Positions 51,586 through 59,832 of a DNA stretch of 64,000 bases are shown in pieces. The notes below the pieces were generated by a model that saw only the letters and a program-made list of their open reading frames with translations, searched no databases and had not been told where the DNA came from. The DNA is from Pseudomonas mediterranea CFBP 5447 (lineage in GTDB: Bacteria > Pseudomonadota > Gammaproteobacteria > Pseudomonadales > Pseudomonadaceae). Every line of letters begins with the position of its first letter. The first letter of the stretch is position 1. The position numbers were made by a program, and so were the translations under genes. Where the stretch lies: assembly GCF_000774145.1 (NCBI RefSeq), contig NZ_KN322987.1:1695584-1759583 (forward strand), read 5' to 3'.

Positions 51586-51810
51586 TCAGGACTTCTTGTA
51601 GAGGATTTCCTTCGCACCGCCCTCACAAGTACCGACGACTTTCGCATCACCCGCCGCACCTTTATCGACGATTTCCAGCGAATAGTTTTTTACCTGCTTG
51701 GCATCGAGCTTCGCTGCGATTTCGCTTTTCAGCTCCTCGCAGGGCTTACCAGCGGCAAACACGGAACCCGCAAGGCTCAGCAAACCCACAGCAACCATCA
51801 ACTTTTTCAT
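51586..51810 (-). CDS. DUF1161 periplasmic protein
   Basis: This 74-residue protein begins MKKLMVAVGLLSLAGSVFAA (signal peptide) and has the DUF1161 core KPCEELKSEIAAKLDAKQVK and VVGTCEGGAKEILYKK. It is a clear paralogue of the protein at 49421, about 2 kb away in the same orientation. Confidence 0.88.
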   Translation of the reverse strand: MKKLMVAVGLLSLAGSVFAAGKPCEELKSEIAAKLDAKQVKNYSLEIVDKGAAGDAKVVGTCEGGAKEILYKKS

Positions 51811-51924
51811 CGCTCGCACTCCTTGGTCGGATCAATAGGCTGGTATTAAACAGGAGGGATGCGCCCGCCGGATAGCGCATCGCCATTCCTATGGCTCTCC
51901 GCCAGCGTGCAAGTTCCACGTGCC

Positions 51925-52140
51925 TCAGCTATTTGCGATCCGGAAGCCGACCTTGAGGGTTACCTGGAAGTGTGCGGCCCGGCCGTTTTCGATATGTCCG
52001 CGGGTTTCGGTGACTTCGAACCATTCCAGGTGCTTGAGGCTCTTGCTGGCTTCGGCCAGGGCATTGTTGATGGCATCTTCGATGCTGGTGGCGGATGAGC
52101 CGACCAGCTCGACCTTTTTGTACGTGTGGTGATCAGTCAT
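51925..52140 (-). CDS. Dodecin
   Basis: This 71-residue protein begins MTDHHTYKKVELVGSSATSI and has the dodecin pattern with EWFEVTETRGHI and FQVTLKVGFRI. Dodecins form hollow dodecamers that bind flavins or CoA. An in-frame start 39 bases upstream is unlikely; GGAGAACGTC precedes ATG 52140. Confidence 0.9.
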   Translation of the reverse strand: MTDHHTYKKVELVGSSATSIEDAINNALAEASKSLKHLEWFEVTETRGHIENGRAAHFQVTLKVGFRIANS

Positions 52141-52309
52141 GACGTTCTCCTGGGTTATTTCCAGCCGCTTGGCTACCAAGAGCCTAGCAGCGATTTTTCG
52201 CCTTACGTGTGGTGCCGTTCACGCGCTGAAGTTCAGATTTACTGCACTTTCAGAAACGCAGGGAGTCCCAACTTTCACACGCACTCAACCACTGCAGGAG
52301 AGAGCCACC

Positions 52310-52636
52310 ATGGCCAGCAATTCATTACGCAAAGCCTCGTTGCAAAGCATGGAAGCGGAAATCGAGAATCTGCTCAAGTCGTTGGAAAGCCTGAAGGACG
52401 ACGCTTCGGACGAGTCGCGTAAGACCCTCAAATCGCTCAAGGCAAACGCCGAAAATGCGTTGAAGCATTCCCGTCATCTGCTCAGCGACGCGTATGAAGA
52501 GGTCAAGGTGAAAACCCGCGAAACCGGGCTCGCCACACGCGACTACGCTCAAGAGCACCCGTGGACCACCGCCGGTGTCGCGGTCGGGGCCCTCGGTCTG
52601 TTGGCCGCTTATCTGCTGTGCAAGCGCGGTGATTAA
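52310..52636 (+). CDS. DUF883 (ElaB/YqjD/YgaM) membrane-anchored protein
   Basis: This 108-residue protein begins MASNSLRKASLQSMEAEIEN. A long amphipathic helical domain is followed by a C-terminal transmembrane helix (WTTAGVAVGALGLLAAYLLC). Members bind ribosomes at the membrane in stationary phase. GGAGAGAGCC precedes ATG 52310. It overlaps trpI tail to tail by 4 bases. Confidence 0.9.
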   Translation: MASNSLRKASLQSMEAEIENLLKSLESLKDDASDESRKTLKSLKANAENALKHSRHLLSDAYEEVKVKTRETGLATRDYAQEHPWTTAGVAVGALGLLAAYLLCKRGD

Positions 52637-53526
52637 GCCGGTTGGCTCAGCTCATGCCTGAGCCACTGGGCCAACTGCCGGGCGCGGCCGTCTGAGGCGC
52701 GCTTGGGTAGCCACAACGCCAGTCGCGCCGGGGTTTCAACGAAGCCCCATGGCGCGACGAGACGTCCGGCGCGGACATCCTCGGCCACCAACGGCTCGGG
52801 AGCGATGGCTACGCCCAACCCTGCCACCGCAGCCTCCAGCAAATAATACAAATGCTCGAAACCCTGGCCAAACCTCAGCGCTTGGGGATCGAGGTCGTTT
52901 TGCCGTGCCCAGGTCGGCCAGGCCTGTGGGCGGGACGTGGTATGCAACAACGACTCACCCAACAGCGCGCTGGCCGGGGCGGATTTCAGGTCGACGAAGC
53001 CGGTATAACGCGGGCTGATGACTGGGCCGATCCGCTCGCCGGCCAGCTCATACACCTGCATGTCTGCCGGCCAGGGCGGCTCGGCAAAGACCAGTAGTGC
53101 GTCCAGCCCTGGGCGCCTTGGGTCCAGATCACCTTCGCCGGCGGATAGATGCAGGCGCAAGTCCGGCAGATCGGCATTGAGTCGGCCCAGGCGAGGAATG
53201 AACCAGCGCGCCAACAAACTGCCCGAGCAGCCCAGCACAAACGGAGCATCCGCCGTGCTTTGGGTGAGTTCGGCGCAGGCGCTACGTAGCCGCTCGAAAG
53301 CTTCGGCGCTGGCATCACGCAGGCGCAGGCCCGCATCTGTGAGTTTAAGGCCGCGTCCATCCTTGACGAACAGGCTGACGCCCAGATGTTCCTCCAGCAC
53401 CTTCAACTGTCGGCTGACGGCGCCGTGAGTCACGTGAAGCTGTTCGGCAGCCTGGCTTACGCTGTTCAAGCGGGCGGTGGCTTCGAAGGCGCGCAAGGCG
53501 TTGAGCGGAGGCAGATCGTGGCTCAT
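52633..53526 (-). CDS. trpI: LysR-family activator TrpI
   Basis: This 297-residue regulator has an N-terminal HTH (LNSVSQAAEQLHVTHGAVSR) and a LysR ligand domain. In Pseudomonas, TrpI activates the divergently transcribed trpBA operon in response to indoleglycerol phosphate; the divergent arrangement is exactly that. The assignment rests on position plus the LPPLNALRAFEATARLNSVS opening. Confidence 0.93.
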   Translation of the reverse strand: MSHDLPPLNALRAFEATARLNSVSQAAEQLHVTHGAVSRQLKVLEEHLGVSLFVKDGRGLKLTDAGLRLRDASAEAFERLRSACAELTQSTADAPFVLGCSGSLLARWFIPRLGRLNADLPDLRLHLSAGEGDLDPRRPGLDALLVFAEPPWPADMQVYELAGERIGPVISPRYTGFVDLKSAPASALLGESLLHTTSRPQAWPTWARQNDLDPQALRFGQGFEHLYYLLEAAVAGLGVAIAPEPLVAEDVRAGRLVAPWGFVETPARLALWLPKRASDGRARQLAQWLRHELSQPA

Positions 53527-53640
53527 GGTATCTGTGAGTTTTTCTGACAGGTTGCGGCGATCTTATCGGTTTTCAGAGAGGGATGTCAGGGGTAGAGTGA
53601 CCTCATTGTCTTCTTTCGCATTTGCCTGGAGCGTTCCCCC
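53527..53640. promoter_or_regulatory. trpI/trpB divergent control region
   Basis: This 114-bp spacer must hold the trpI and trpBA promoters and TrpI binding sites. By analogy with other pseudomonads TrpI binds here and bends DNA. No single operator was assigned by eye. Confidence 0.6.
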
Positions 53641-54873
53641 ATGACCCAGCCTACGACCCCTTTCAACCTGCGCAGCGGCCCCGACGCCAATGGCCTGTTC
53701 GGTGCGTTCGGCGGCCGCTATGTGGCCGAAACCCTCATGCCATTGATCCTCGATCTGGCCCGTGAATACGAAGTGGCGAAGGAAGATCCTGCGTTCATCG
53801 AGGAACTGGCCTACTTCCAGCGGGACTACGTCGGTCGTCCGAGTCCGCTCTACTTCGCTGAGCGCCTGACCGAGTACTGCGGTGGCGCGAAGATCTATCT
53901 CAAGCGCGAGGAGCTGAACCACACCGGCGCGCACAAGATCAACAACTGCATCGGCCAGATCCTGCTGGCGCGGCGCATGGGCAAAAAACGCATCATCGCC
54001 GAGACCGGCGCCGGCATGCATGGCGTGGCCACTGCCACCGTGGCCGCACGTTTCGGCCTGGATTGCGTGATCTACATGGGCACCACCGACATCGAGCGCC
54101 AACAGGCCAACGTGTTCCGCATGAAATTGCTCGGCGCCGAAGTGATTCCGGTGGTCGCCGGTACCGGTACCCTGAAAGATGCCATGAACGAAGCCCTGCG
54201 CGACTGGGTCACCAACGTCGACAGCACGTTCTACCTGATCGGCACCGTGGCTGGTCCGCACCCGTATCCGGCCATGGTTCGCGACTTCCAGGCGGTGATC
54301 GGCAAGGAAACCCGCGATCAACTGCAAGCCCAGGAAGGCCGCCTTCCGGACAGCCTGGTGGCGTGCATCGGCGGTGGTTCGAATGCGATGGGCCTGTTCC
54401 ACCCCTTCCTGGACGACAAGAGCGTCGAGATCATCGGCGTCGAAGCGGCTGGCTACGGCATCGAAACCGGCAAGCACGCGGCGAGCCTGAACGGTGGCGT
54501 CCCCGGCGTATTGCACGGCAACCGTACTTTCCTGCTGCAAGACGAAGACGGCCAGATCATCGACGCTCACTCGATTTCCGCCGGCCTCGACTACCCAGGT
54601 ATTGGTCCGGAACACGCCTGGTTGCACGACATCGGTCGCGTCCAGTACACCTCGATCACCGATGCCGAAGCCCTGGACGCCTTCCACAAATGCTGCCGTC
54701 TGGAAGGCATCATCCCTGCGCTGGAAAGCTCCCATGCCCTGGCTGAAGTGTTCAAGCGCGCGCCGAACCTGCCCAAGGATCACCTGATGGTGGTCAACCT
54801 CTCCGGCCGTGGCGACAAAGACATGCAAACCGTGATGCACCACATGGAACAGTCCCAGCAGGAGAAACACTGA
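53641..54873 (+). CDS. trpB: Tryptophan synthase beta chain
   Basis: TrpB (410 residues) condenses indole with serine using PLP. The PLP Lys is in NHTGAHKINNCIGQ, the catalytic region ETGAGMHGVATATVAARFGL follows, and GGGSNAMGLFHPF binds the PLP phosphate. Its stop overlaps the trpA start by one base. Confidence 0.98.
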   Translation: MTQPTTPFNLRSGPDANGLFGAFGGRYVAETLMPLILDLAREYEVAKEDPAFIEELAYFQRDYVGRPSPLYFAERLTEYCGGAKIYLKREELNHTGAHKINNCIGQILLARRMGKKRIIAETGAGMHGVATATVAARFGLDCVIYMGTTDIERQQANVFRMKLLGAEVIPVVAGTGTLKDAMNEALRDWVTNVDSTFYLIGTVAGPHPYPAMVRDFQAVIGKETRDQLQAQEGRLPDSLVACIGGGSNAMGLFHPFLDDKSVEIIGVEAAGYGIETGKHAASLNGGVPGVLHGNRTFLLQDEDGQIIDAHSISAGLDYPGIGPEHAWLHDIGRVQYTSITDAEALDAFHKCCRLEGIIPALESSHALAEVFKRAPNLPKDHLMVVNLSGRGDKDMQTVMHHMEQSQQEKH

Positions 54874-55685
54874 TGAGCCGCCTGCAAACCCGTTTTGCCG
54901 AACTCAAGCAACAGAACCGCGCCGCCCTGGTGACCTTTGTGACTGCGGGCGATCCGAACTATGACACCTCGCTGGCAATCCTCAAGGGCTTGCCGGCGGC
55001 CGGTGCCGATGTGATCGAGCTGGGCATGCCGTTTACCGATCCGATGGCCGACGGCCCGGCGATCCAGTTGGCGAACATCCGCGCGCTGGGGGCCCAACAG
55101 AACCTGGCAAAAACCCTGCAGATGGTTCGCGAGTTCCGTAAAGACAACAGCGAGACACCCCTGGTGCTGATGGGCTACTTCAACCCGATCCATCGTTATG
55201 GTGTGCAGCGTTTCATTGGCGAGGCGCTGGACTCCGGCGTCGATGGCCTGATCGTGGTGGACATGCCGCCCGAGCACAACGGCGAACTGTGCGATCCGGC
55301 CCAGGCGGCGGGCCTGGATTTCATCCGCCTGACCACACCAACCACTGATGACGTGCGGTTGCCGACCGTGCTCAATGGCAGTTCGGGTTTTGTGTACTAC
55401 GTGTCGGTGGCGGGCGTGACCGGCGCTGGTGCCGCAACGCTGGAACATGTGGAAGAAGCCGTGGCGCGTCTGCGTCGCCACACTGATCTGCCGATCAGCA
55501 TCGGTTTCGGCATCCGCACGCCGGAACAGGCCGCCGCCATCGCACGATTGGCCGATGGCGTGGTGGTCGGCTCGGCGTTGATCGACCATATCGCCAGCGC
55601 CGAGACATCGGAGCAGGCAGTCGACGGCGTGCTGAGCCTGTGCGCCGCCCTGGCCGACGGTGTGCGTAATGCGCGCTTGAGCTGA
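54873..55685 (+). CDS. trpA: Tryptophan synthase alpha chain
   Basis: TrpA (270 residues) cleaves indoleglycerol phosphate to indole, which is channelled to TrpB. ELGMPFTDPMADGPAIQ (catalytic Glu region), GYFNPIHRYG and the phosphate-binding ISIGFGIRTPEQ are intact. A strong terminator follows. Confidence 0.98.
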   Translation: MSRLQTRFAELKQQNRAALVTFVTAGDPNYDTSLAILKGLPAAGADVIELGMPFTDPMADGPAIQLANIRALGAQQNLAKTLQMVREFRKDNSETPLVLMGYFNPIHRYGVQRFIGEALDSGVDGLIVVDMPPEHNGELCDPAQAAGLDFIRLTTPTTDDVRLPTVLNGSSGFVYYVSVAGVTGAGAATLEHVEEAVARLRRHTDLPISIGFGIRTPEQAAAIARLADGVVVGSALIDHIASAETSEQAVDGVLSLCAALADGVRNARLS

Positions 55686-55699
55686 TTCATTGCTGCAAC

Positions 55700-55737
55700 A
55701 AAAAAGGGTTCAGAACAGCGGTTCTGAACCCTTTTTT
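55700..55737 (+). terminator. Terminator after trpA
   Basis: AAAAAAGGGTTCAGAAC and GTTCTGAACCCTTTTTT form a 17-bp perfect stem with a 4-base loop and T run, starting 15 bases after the trpA stop. Confidence 0.95.
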
Positions 55738-55781
55738 GTTGTGCATGGAAATGATCTGCAGTTATTGCCCGGGTTGCTCGC

Positions 55782-55913
55782 TGTGGCGAGGGAGCTTGCT
55801 CCCGCTCGGCTGCGGAGCAGTCGTGAACCGGTGGACTCGGTAGTGCTGGGAAATGGCATCGCTTGGTTTCAGGACCGCTCCGCGGCCCAACGGGAGCAAG
55901 CTCCCTCGCCACA
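55782..55913. repeat. Long BIME, second class
   Basis: TGTGGCGAGGGAGCTTGCTC and its inverted copy flank an 85-base spacer with its own partial palindromes. It lies between trpA and the DUF4105 gene. Confidence 0.88.
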
Positions 55914-55927
55914 ACGAGCCAGGTTCA

Positions 55928-57889
55928 TCAAGGCAGCTCCAACCCGCCACCCGCCTTGTGCAGTTTGCGCAGATGTTCACCAAGCTCCTTGACGTTCGCC
56001 TCGCTCGCGGCGATTTCAGCGGCGCGGCTTGGTTCGAGCAGAGCCCGGACTTCCTTGTCCAGGTCGCCCGTCAGTGTTTGCAGCTGTTTCTGGCGCAGGC
56101 TGCTTTCCGATTCCAGTCGCTGCCACTCGCTGGGCTGGGGCAACCCGTAGCCGCTACTGCCCAGCAACTCCGCAGGGCGGCTCAGGAAACCGCTGTTGGC
56201 GAGGATCTGCTGCAATGTCGCGTTGGCCCGTTCCATGCCGCCATTCTGCAGTTCGCGGGCACCGAGGTAGCGTTGCTTGACTTCATCCTGGGCCAGCAGC
56301 AGTTGCCGGCGATAACTGGCCTGTTCCAGCAACAGCAATGCCGCGCTGGTGCGCAGGTCTGCCTGTTCGAACCAGACACGGCGCTCGGCGGCGTCCAGGG
56401 CCAGCCAGTCCTCTACCGATTGCTGTTTGATCGGCAGGTACTTCTTCAGCACATTGAACATCGCCTGATACCGCTCGCGAAAGGAGTCGAAGCGGTAGCC
56501 CAGGCGCAGGGCCTCCTTGGGGTCGTCCAACACACTGGTATCCGCCAAGCCTCGTCCCTTGAGCACTTCCAGCAAGCCGTTGGGCATGATGCTGTCCAGG
56601 CCCTTGAGTTGCTCGTTATTGCTGCCGCTGCGCAGCAGCTTCAAGCTTTCCACCGCGCAGTTATTGGACAGGAAGTAATAGCTGCCGTCATAGCTCCAGT
56701 GCATTTCGGCGGCGTGTTCGACCGTCTCCTCGATCTCGGTCCGTGACAGGTTCAGCGGTACGGACGCCAGGCTGCGCAGTTCGGTCTTGGTGTATTCATC
56801 GATCACCTGGGCCAGCGGCAACACGAACAACCGCGACGGGTACTTGCCCACCAGGCCGTCCCAACTGGACAGCTGCACATCACCGACGAAGGCACGGTAC
56901 GAGAGCACCAGGTGTTGATCCAGATCCAACCGGCAATCCGGCCCACGTGGACGGCCGGGTGCGCAGATCACCAACCGCAGCATGCTGTGGCCCCAGCGGC
57001 TGACCCAGTTCTGGTTGGCTTCTGCCAGCAGGTAATCGATGGCGTAGACCCGTTCCGGGTCGACCTTGCCCAGTGGTGTCCGGGCGAAGTCGTTGCCGGC
57101 ATTGAGGAAGGCGAACGATTTGGCGCAGGTGTCCTTGGCGGGCGGGGCCCAGCCAAAGTGTTCCTGATAATAGCGGTACAGCGCGGGCCGTCGGCAGGCG
57201 TAGCTCGGGTCGAGGAGAAAGTACTCCATGTTGACCGCGACGAATTCCTTGGGACTGCTGGTCTCGTAGAGGTCCGGGCTGCGGGCGACCTGGCGGTTGT
57301 GCTGCTCCCGTTCACCGCGCCGCCCGACGTATTGCGGCCAGCCAGCGAGGTCCAGCAGGCGAGGATCATCACTGAGGGTGAAGCGGCGATCGTTCTGGCC
57401 CCGGCATTCATCCGGGAGGCCGATCAACCCGGCGCTGCTGTTGCGTCGCGTGCAGCGCTGGATCAACGCACGCTCGGCATCCGGCCATAAACGTGCGCGG
57501 TCATAGATGTGGGTCAGTTCATGCAGGACGGTGGCAAGCAATTCCCGCCGCACGGTGCCGTGGGGCCGGTGAGTCTTTTGCGTAGCGGCGCTGCCGTCCG
57601 TGAGGCTGTCGAGCAGGTTGCTGTTGAGGTCGAGCTCTGACACCAACGAGGCTTGGCCATACGCATTGGCCGGCATCTGGTCGGTCCAGCCGACATCGAT
57701 ACGACGGTCCAGTTGTTCGATGAAGCGTGGCGGCAAGGCCGCCATGGCTTCATCGAGCAGCGCCTGGCTGGCCTGCTGCTGCGCGAGGCTCAGGCCTTCG
57801 CCGTTGAGGTGCAATCGCAGGCCGGCCTGGGCTGTGCCGCCCATGAGCAGCAGGACCCCGGCCGCCAGCCAGGCGGCGAGCCGCCTCAC
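55928..57889 (-). CDS. DUF4105 domain-containing exported protein with HExxH motif
   Basis: This 653-residue protein begins MRRLAAWLAAGVLLLMGGTA (signal peptide). LLATVLHELTHIYDRARL is a zincin-like HExxH. YPSRLFVLPLAQVIDEYTK and YFLSNNCAVESLKLL match the DUF4105 region, whose Asn-Cys suggests a papain-like (NlpC-type) catalytic site. It overlaps the first DUF2388 gene by 4 bases, so the cluster is probably co-translated. Envelope role inferred, reaction unknown. Confidence 0.82.
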   Translation of the reverse strand: MRRLAAWLAAGVLLLMGGTAQAGLRLHLNGEGLSLAQQQASQALLDEAMAALPPRFIEQLDRRIDVGWTDQMPANAYGQASLVSELDLNSNLLDSLTDGSAATQKTHRPHGTVRRELLATVLHELTHIYDRARLWPDAERALIQRCTRRNSSAGLIGLPDECRGQNDRRFTLSDDPRLLDLAGWPQYVGRRGEREQHNRQVARSPDLYETSSPKEFVAVNMEYFLLDPSYACRRPALYRYYQEHFGWAPPAKDTCAKSFAFLNAGNDFARTPLGKVDPERVYAIDYLLAEANQNWVSRWGHSMLRLVICAPGRPRGPDCRLDLDQHLVLSYRAFVGDVQLSSWDGLVGKYPSRLFVLPLAQVIDEYTKTELRSLASVPLNLSRTEIEETVEHAAEMHWSYDGSYYFLSNNCAVESLKLLRSGSNNEQLKGLDSIMPNGLLEVLKGRGLADTSVLDDPKEALRLGYRFDSFRERYQAMFNVLKKYLPIKQQSVEDWLALDAAERRVWFEQADLRTSAALLLLEQASYRRQLLLAQDEVKQRYLGARELQNGGMERANATLQQILANSGFLSRPAELLGSSGYGLPQPSEWQRLESESSLRQKQLQTLTGDLDKEVRALLEPSRAAEIAASEANVKELGEHLRKLHKAGGGLELP

Positions 57890-58206
57890 AGTGCGAGGAT
57901 GGCTTCGGCGAGGACCTGGTCGCTGGCATCGCGGGCTTCCGGCACGCGGGTACGCAAGGTGTCGAAGGCGGCCTCGAGGTGAGCGCCACGGATTTCACCG
58001 TTGCTGGCGACGAAGCTGGCTGCATCGTCGTGGGCTTCGCGAACGATCTTCGAATCGCGGATGGAAGTGGTGGTATCGGAGGTGAAATCGATCGTGCGCT
58101 GCGAGGCGCGAACGATGATGTTACTGGTGGCTACCAGGGTATGGGCCTGGGCCACATCGGCCAATACCAGCAGGCCTAGGGCGGCAGCAATCAGCGGGCT
58201 ACGCAT
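57886..58206 (-). CDS. DUF2388 exported protein 1
   Basis: This 106-residue protein has a signal peptide (LIAAALGLLVLADVAQA) and the DUF2388 core: KIVREAHDDAASFVASNGEI then RGAHLEAAFDTLR. It is one of three paralogues in a row. Function unknown. Confidence 0.88.
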   Translation of the reverse strand: MRSPLIAAALGLLVLADVAQAHTLVATSNIIVRASQRTIDFTSDTTTSIRDSKIVREAHDDAASFVASNGEIRGAHLEAAFDTLRTRVPEARDASDQVLAEAILAL

Positions 58207-58232
58207 GGAACGACTCCGGAAAGTAGGGATAA

Positions 58233-58541
58233 CTATTGGACGAGAATTGCCTGTGCCAGTTCAAGGTCGCTGACATGAAGTTTTGGCTGGGCCTGGCGTA
58301 GATAAACCAAGGCCGACTCCAGTCGTGCACCCCGCAACTGTCCATCACTGGCAACGAATACTGCCGCGTCATCGCGAGCGGCGACGATCAGTTTATGGTC
58401 GAAGGGCGCAGAGGTCACCATGCTCGTGGCATAGCCGCTGACCACCACCTGTTGGGTGGATACATCGAAGGCATGAGCCGAAACGGACCAGCAGGCAGCG
58501 ACCAGGAACAAAACGACAGGCAGATCTGAGGTAAAACGCAT
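58233..58541 (-). CDS. DUF2388 exported protein 2
   Basis: This 102-residue protein has a signal peptide (VVLFLVAACWSVSAHA) and the DUF2388 core KLIVAARDDAAVFVASDGQL, RGARLESALVYLRQ. It lies between the other two paralogues, 26 bases upstream of the first one's start. Confidence 0.88.
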   Translation of the reverse strand: MRFTSDLPVVLFLVAACWSVSAHAFDVSTQQVVVSGYATSMVTSAPFDHKLIVAARDDAAVFVASDGQLRGARLESALVYLRQAQPKLHVSDLELAQAILVQ

Positions 58542-58647
58542 GGCACTCGACGGTTGATGGCGAACCTGAAGGCTAGCGCAAACCGCCGGGCCAGAGCCAG
58601 CGTTGAAACATCGGGATACCTTCGGCGGCCCGATGTTTCATGTTGGA

Positions 58648-58965
58648 TCAGATCACCAGGATCGCCTGGGCCAACTGGACATCGGTGGCGTTCAACTGCG
58701 GCGCCTGTTGGCGGATGAAATTCAAGGCACTTTCCAGTTTCACGCCACGGATGGCGCCTTCGCTGGCCACGAAGCTGGCGGCATCGTCACGGGCCGCCTG
58801 GACGATTTTATTGTCCCGCAGCGACGAAGTCGCATCGGAAGTAGCATCGGACGTGGCCTTGAGCGCCCCAACGAGGGAGTCGGTGGTGACGATGAAGCTG
58901 CTGGCATTGGCATGGGCGGTTACGGCCAGCAAGGCTGCAACGCTGAGCAGACGAAGACGGATCAT
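58648..58965 (-). CDS. DUF2388 exported protein 3
   Basis: This 105-residue protein begins MIRLRLLSVAALLAVTAHAN (signal peptide) with AAGGAG 8 bases before ATG 58965, and has KIVQAARDDAASFVASEGAI. The frame is open far upstream, but the signal peptide fixes the start. It is the first gene of the four-gene DUF2388/DUF4105 cluster. Confidence 0.9.
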   Translation of the reverse strand: MIRLRLLSVAALLAVTAHANASSFIVTTDSLVGALKATSDATSDATSSLRDNKIVQAARDDAASFVASEGAIRGVKLESALNFIRQQAPQLNATDVQLAQAILVI

Positions 58966-59121
58966 GATGGGGCTCCTTGGGTGATGAATGCCGATTCTGT
59001 AGCGGGAAGAGGAGACGCCTGTCCAACTCGCTTCGCCACGTTCGCCTGGATAGTAAGCCAGATCGCGGCGTAGGACAGCTCTGATATAGAGCGTCCGCTC
59101 TGTCGAATTGCCGAAAATCAA

Positions 59122-59165
59122 AACTGTACCTATTAAATTACATGTTTATGGAAATTGTACCTGTT
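59122..59165. promoter_or_regulatory. Pair of GTACCT direct repeats
   Basis: AACTGTACCTATT (59122-59134) and AATTGTACCTGTT (59153-59165) are direct repeats 31 bp apart in the 327-base gap upstream of DUF2388-3. AACTGTACCTGT recurs at 59667. MocR/GntR-type regulators use such paired repeats, but none is encoded nearby. Confidence 0.45.
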
Positions 59166-59181
59166 CCGGGCTGAGACGCTT

Positions 59182-59237
59182 GTTTCAGGGCCCTGAAACG
59201 ACAAGACCCGTCGCGGTTTCCCGCGACGGGTCTTGTC
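59182..59237. terminator. Two adjacent palindromes downstream of DUF1127
   Basis: GTTTCAGGGCCCTGAAAC (59182-59199) is a perfect 18-bp palindrome. ACAAGACCCGTCGCGG pairs with CCGCGACGGGTCTTGT around a short loop just after it (59201-59237). They lie where the leftward DUF1127 transcript would end, but lack a strong T run. Confidence 0.55.
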
Positions 59238-59292
59238 TTGTTCAATTCGGTGCTGGCGGTGGACCCGGTGGGTCAGGGCCAGCGACGCTGAG

Positions 59293-59508
59293 TTAGCGCC
59301 AGAACGGCTTGCTCAGCTCTTCGTAGCGTTGTGCTTCGCTGATACCGGCGTCTGCCAGCAGGCGAGCATCCAGACGAGCCAGTTGATGGCGGCTGGCGAT
59401 ACGGCGCTGCCACAACATCAGGTTGGCAAGAACGCGAAGAGGCAGGGAAGCCTGGTTTTTTGCAGCGTTGTCTTCGTAAAACAGCTCGGAACTGAGTGTA
59501 CGTTCCAT
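59293..59508 (-). CDS. DUF1127 small protein
   Basis: This 71-residue basic protein begins MERTLSSELFYEDNAAKNQA. The C-terminal half has the DUF1127 pattern LARLDARLLADAGISEAQRY. AAGGATGTCAACC precedes ATG 59508. Proteins of this family can bind RNA or regulators of phosphate and carbon metabolism; the role here is unknown. Operator-like repeats lie upstream and downstream. Confidence 0.88.
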   Translation of the reverse strand: MERTLSSELFYEDNAAKNQASLPLRVLANLMLWQRRIASRHQLARLDARLLADAGISEAQRYEELSKPFWR

Positions 59509-59642
59509 GGTTGACATCCTTCCGCTTATGGCGGGATTAGGTAGTGGTTTAACTTTAACTGGTGCCCATGATCCTCTCGTTTGGCCAGACTCTGTAGATA
59601 CAGTTCTCTAGTATTGTGCGCGACCAGTTAACTGTTAAAGGG

Positions 59643-59700
59643 CAGTGTACTGGTCCATATTGAGGCAACTGTACCTGTCTGCACTGTAGTGGTGCATATT
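59643..59700. promoter_or_regulatory. Direct repeats upstream of DUF1127
   Basis: CAGTGTACTGGTCCATATT (59643-59661) and CACTGTAGTGGTGCATATT (59682-59700) match at 16 of 19 positions, 39 bp apart. AACTGTACCTGT lies between (59667-59678). The array sits about 135 bp upstream of DUF1127 and looks like an operator for a GntR/MocR-type regulator. Confidence 0.5.
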
Positions 59701-59757
59701 TCGACGATCGAGCGCGCTAAGCGGTAAAAGACGCTACGAAAACACCGGTACAGCAGT

Positions 59758-59805
59758 ACAGTTTTTGTCGGTAAGCGCCGTGGGATGATGACCGACGAAA
59801 ACTGT
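59758..59805 (-). terminator. Inverted repeat downstream of the CoA-transferase gene
   Basis: ACAGTTTTTGTCGG and CCGACGAAAACTGT pair over 14 bp with one mismatch across a 20-base loop. It begins 27 bases beyond the acetyl-CoA hydrolase stop. It may be a terminator or an operator. Confidence 0.4.
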
Positions 59806-59832
59806 ATGTGTTGCGGCGCTGATCCAGCTGTA

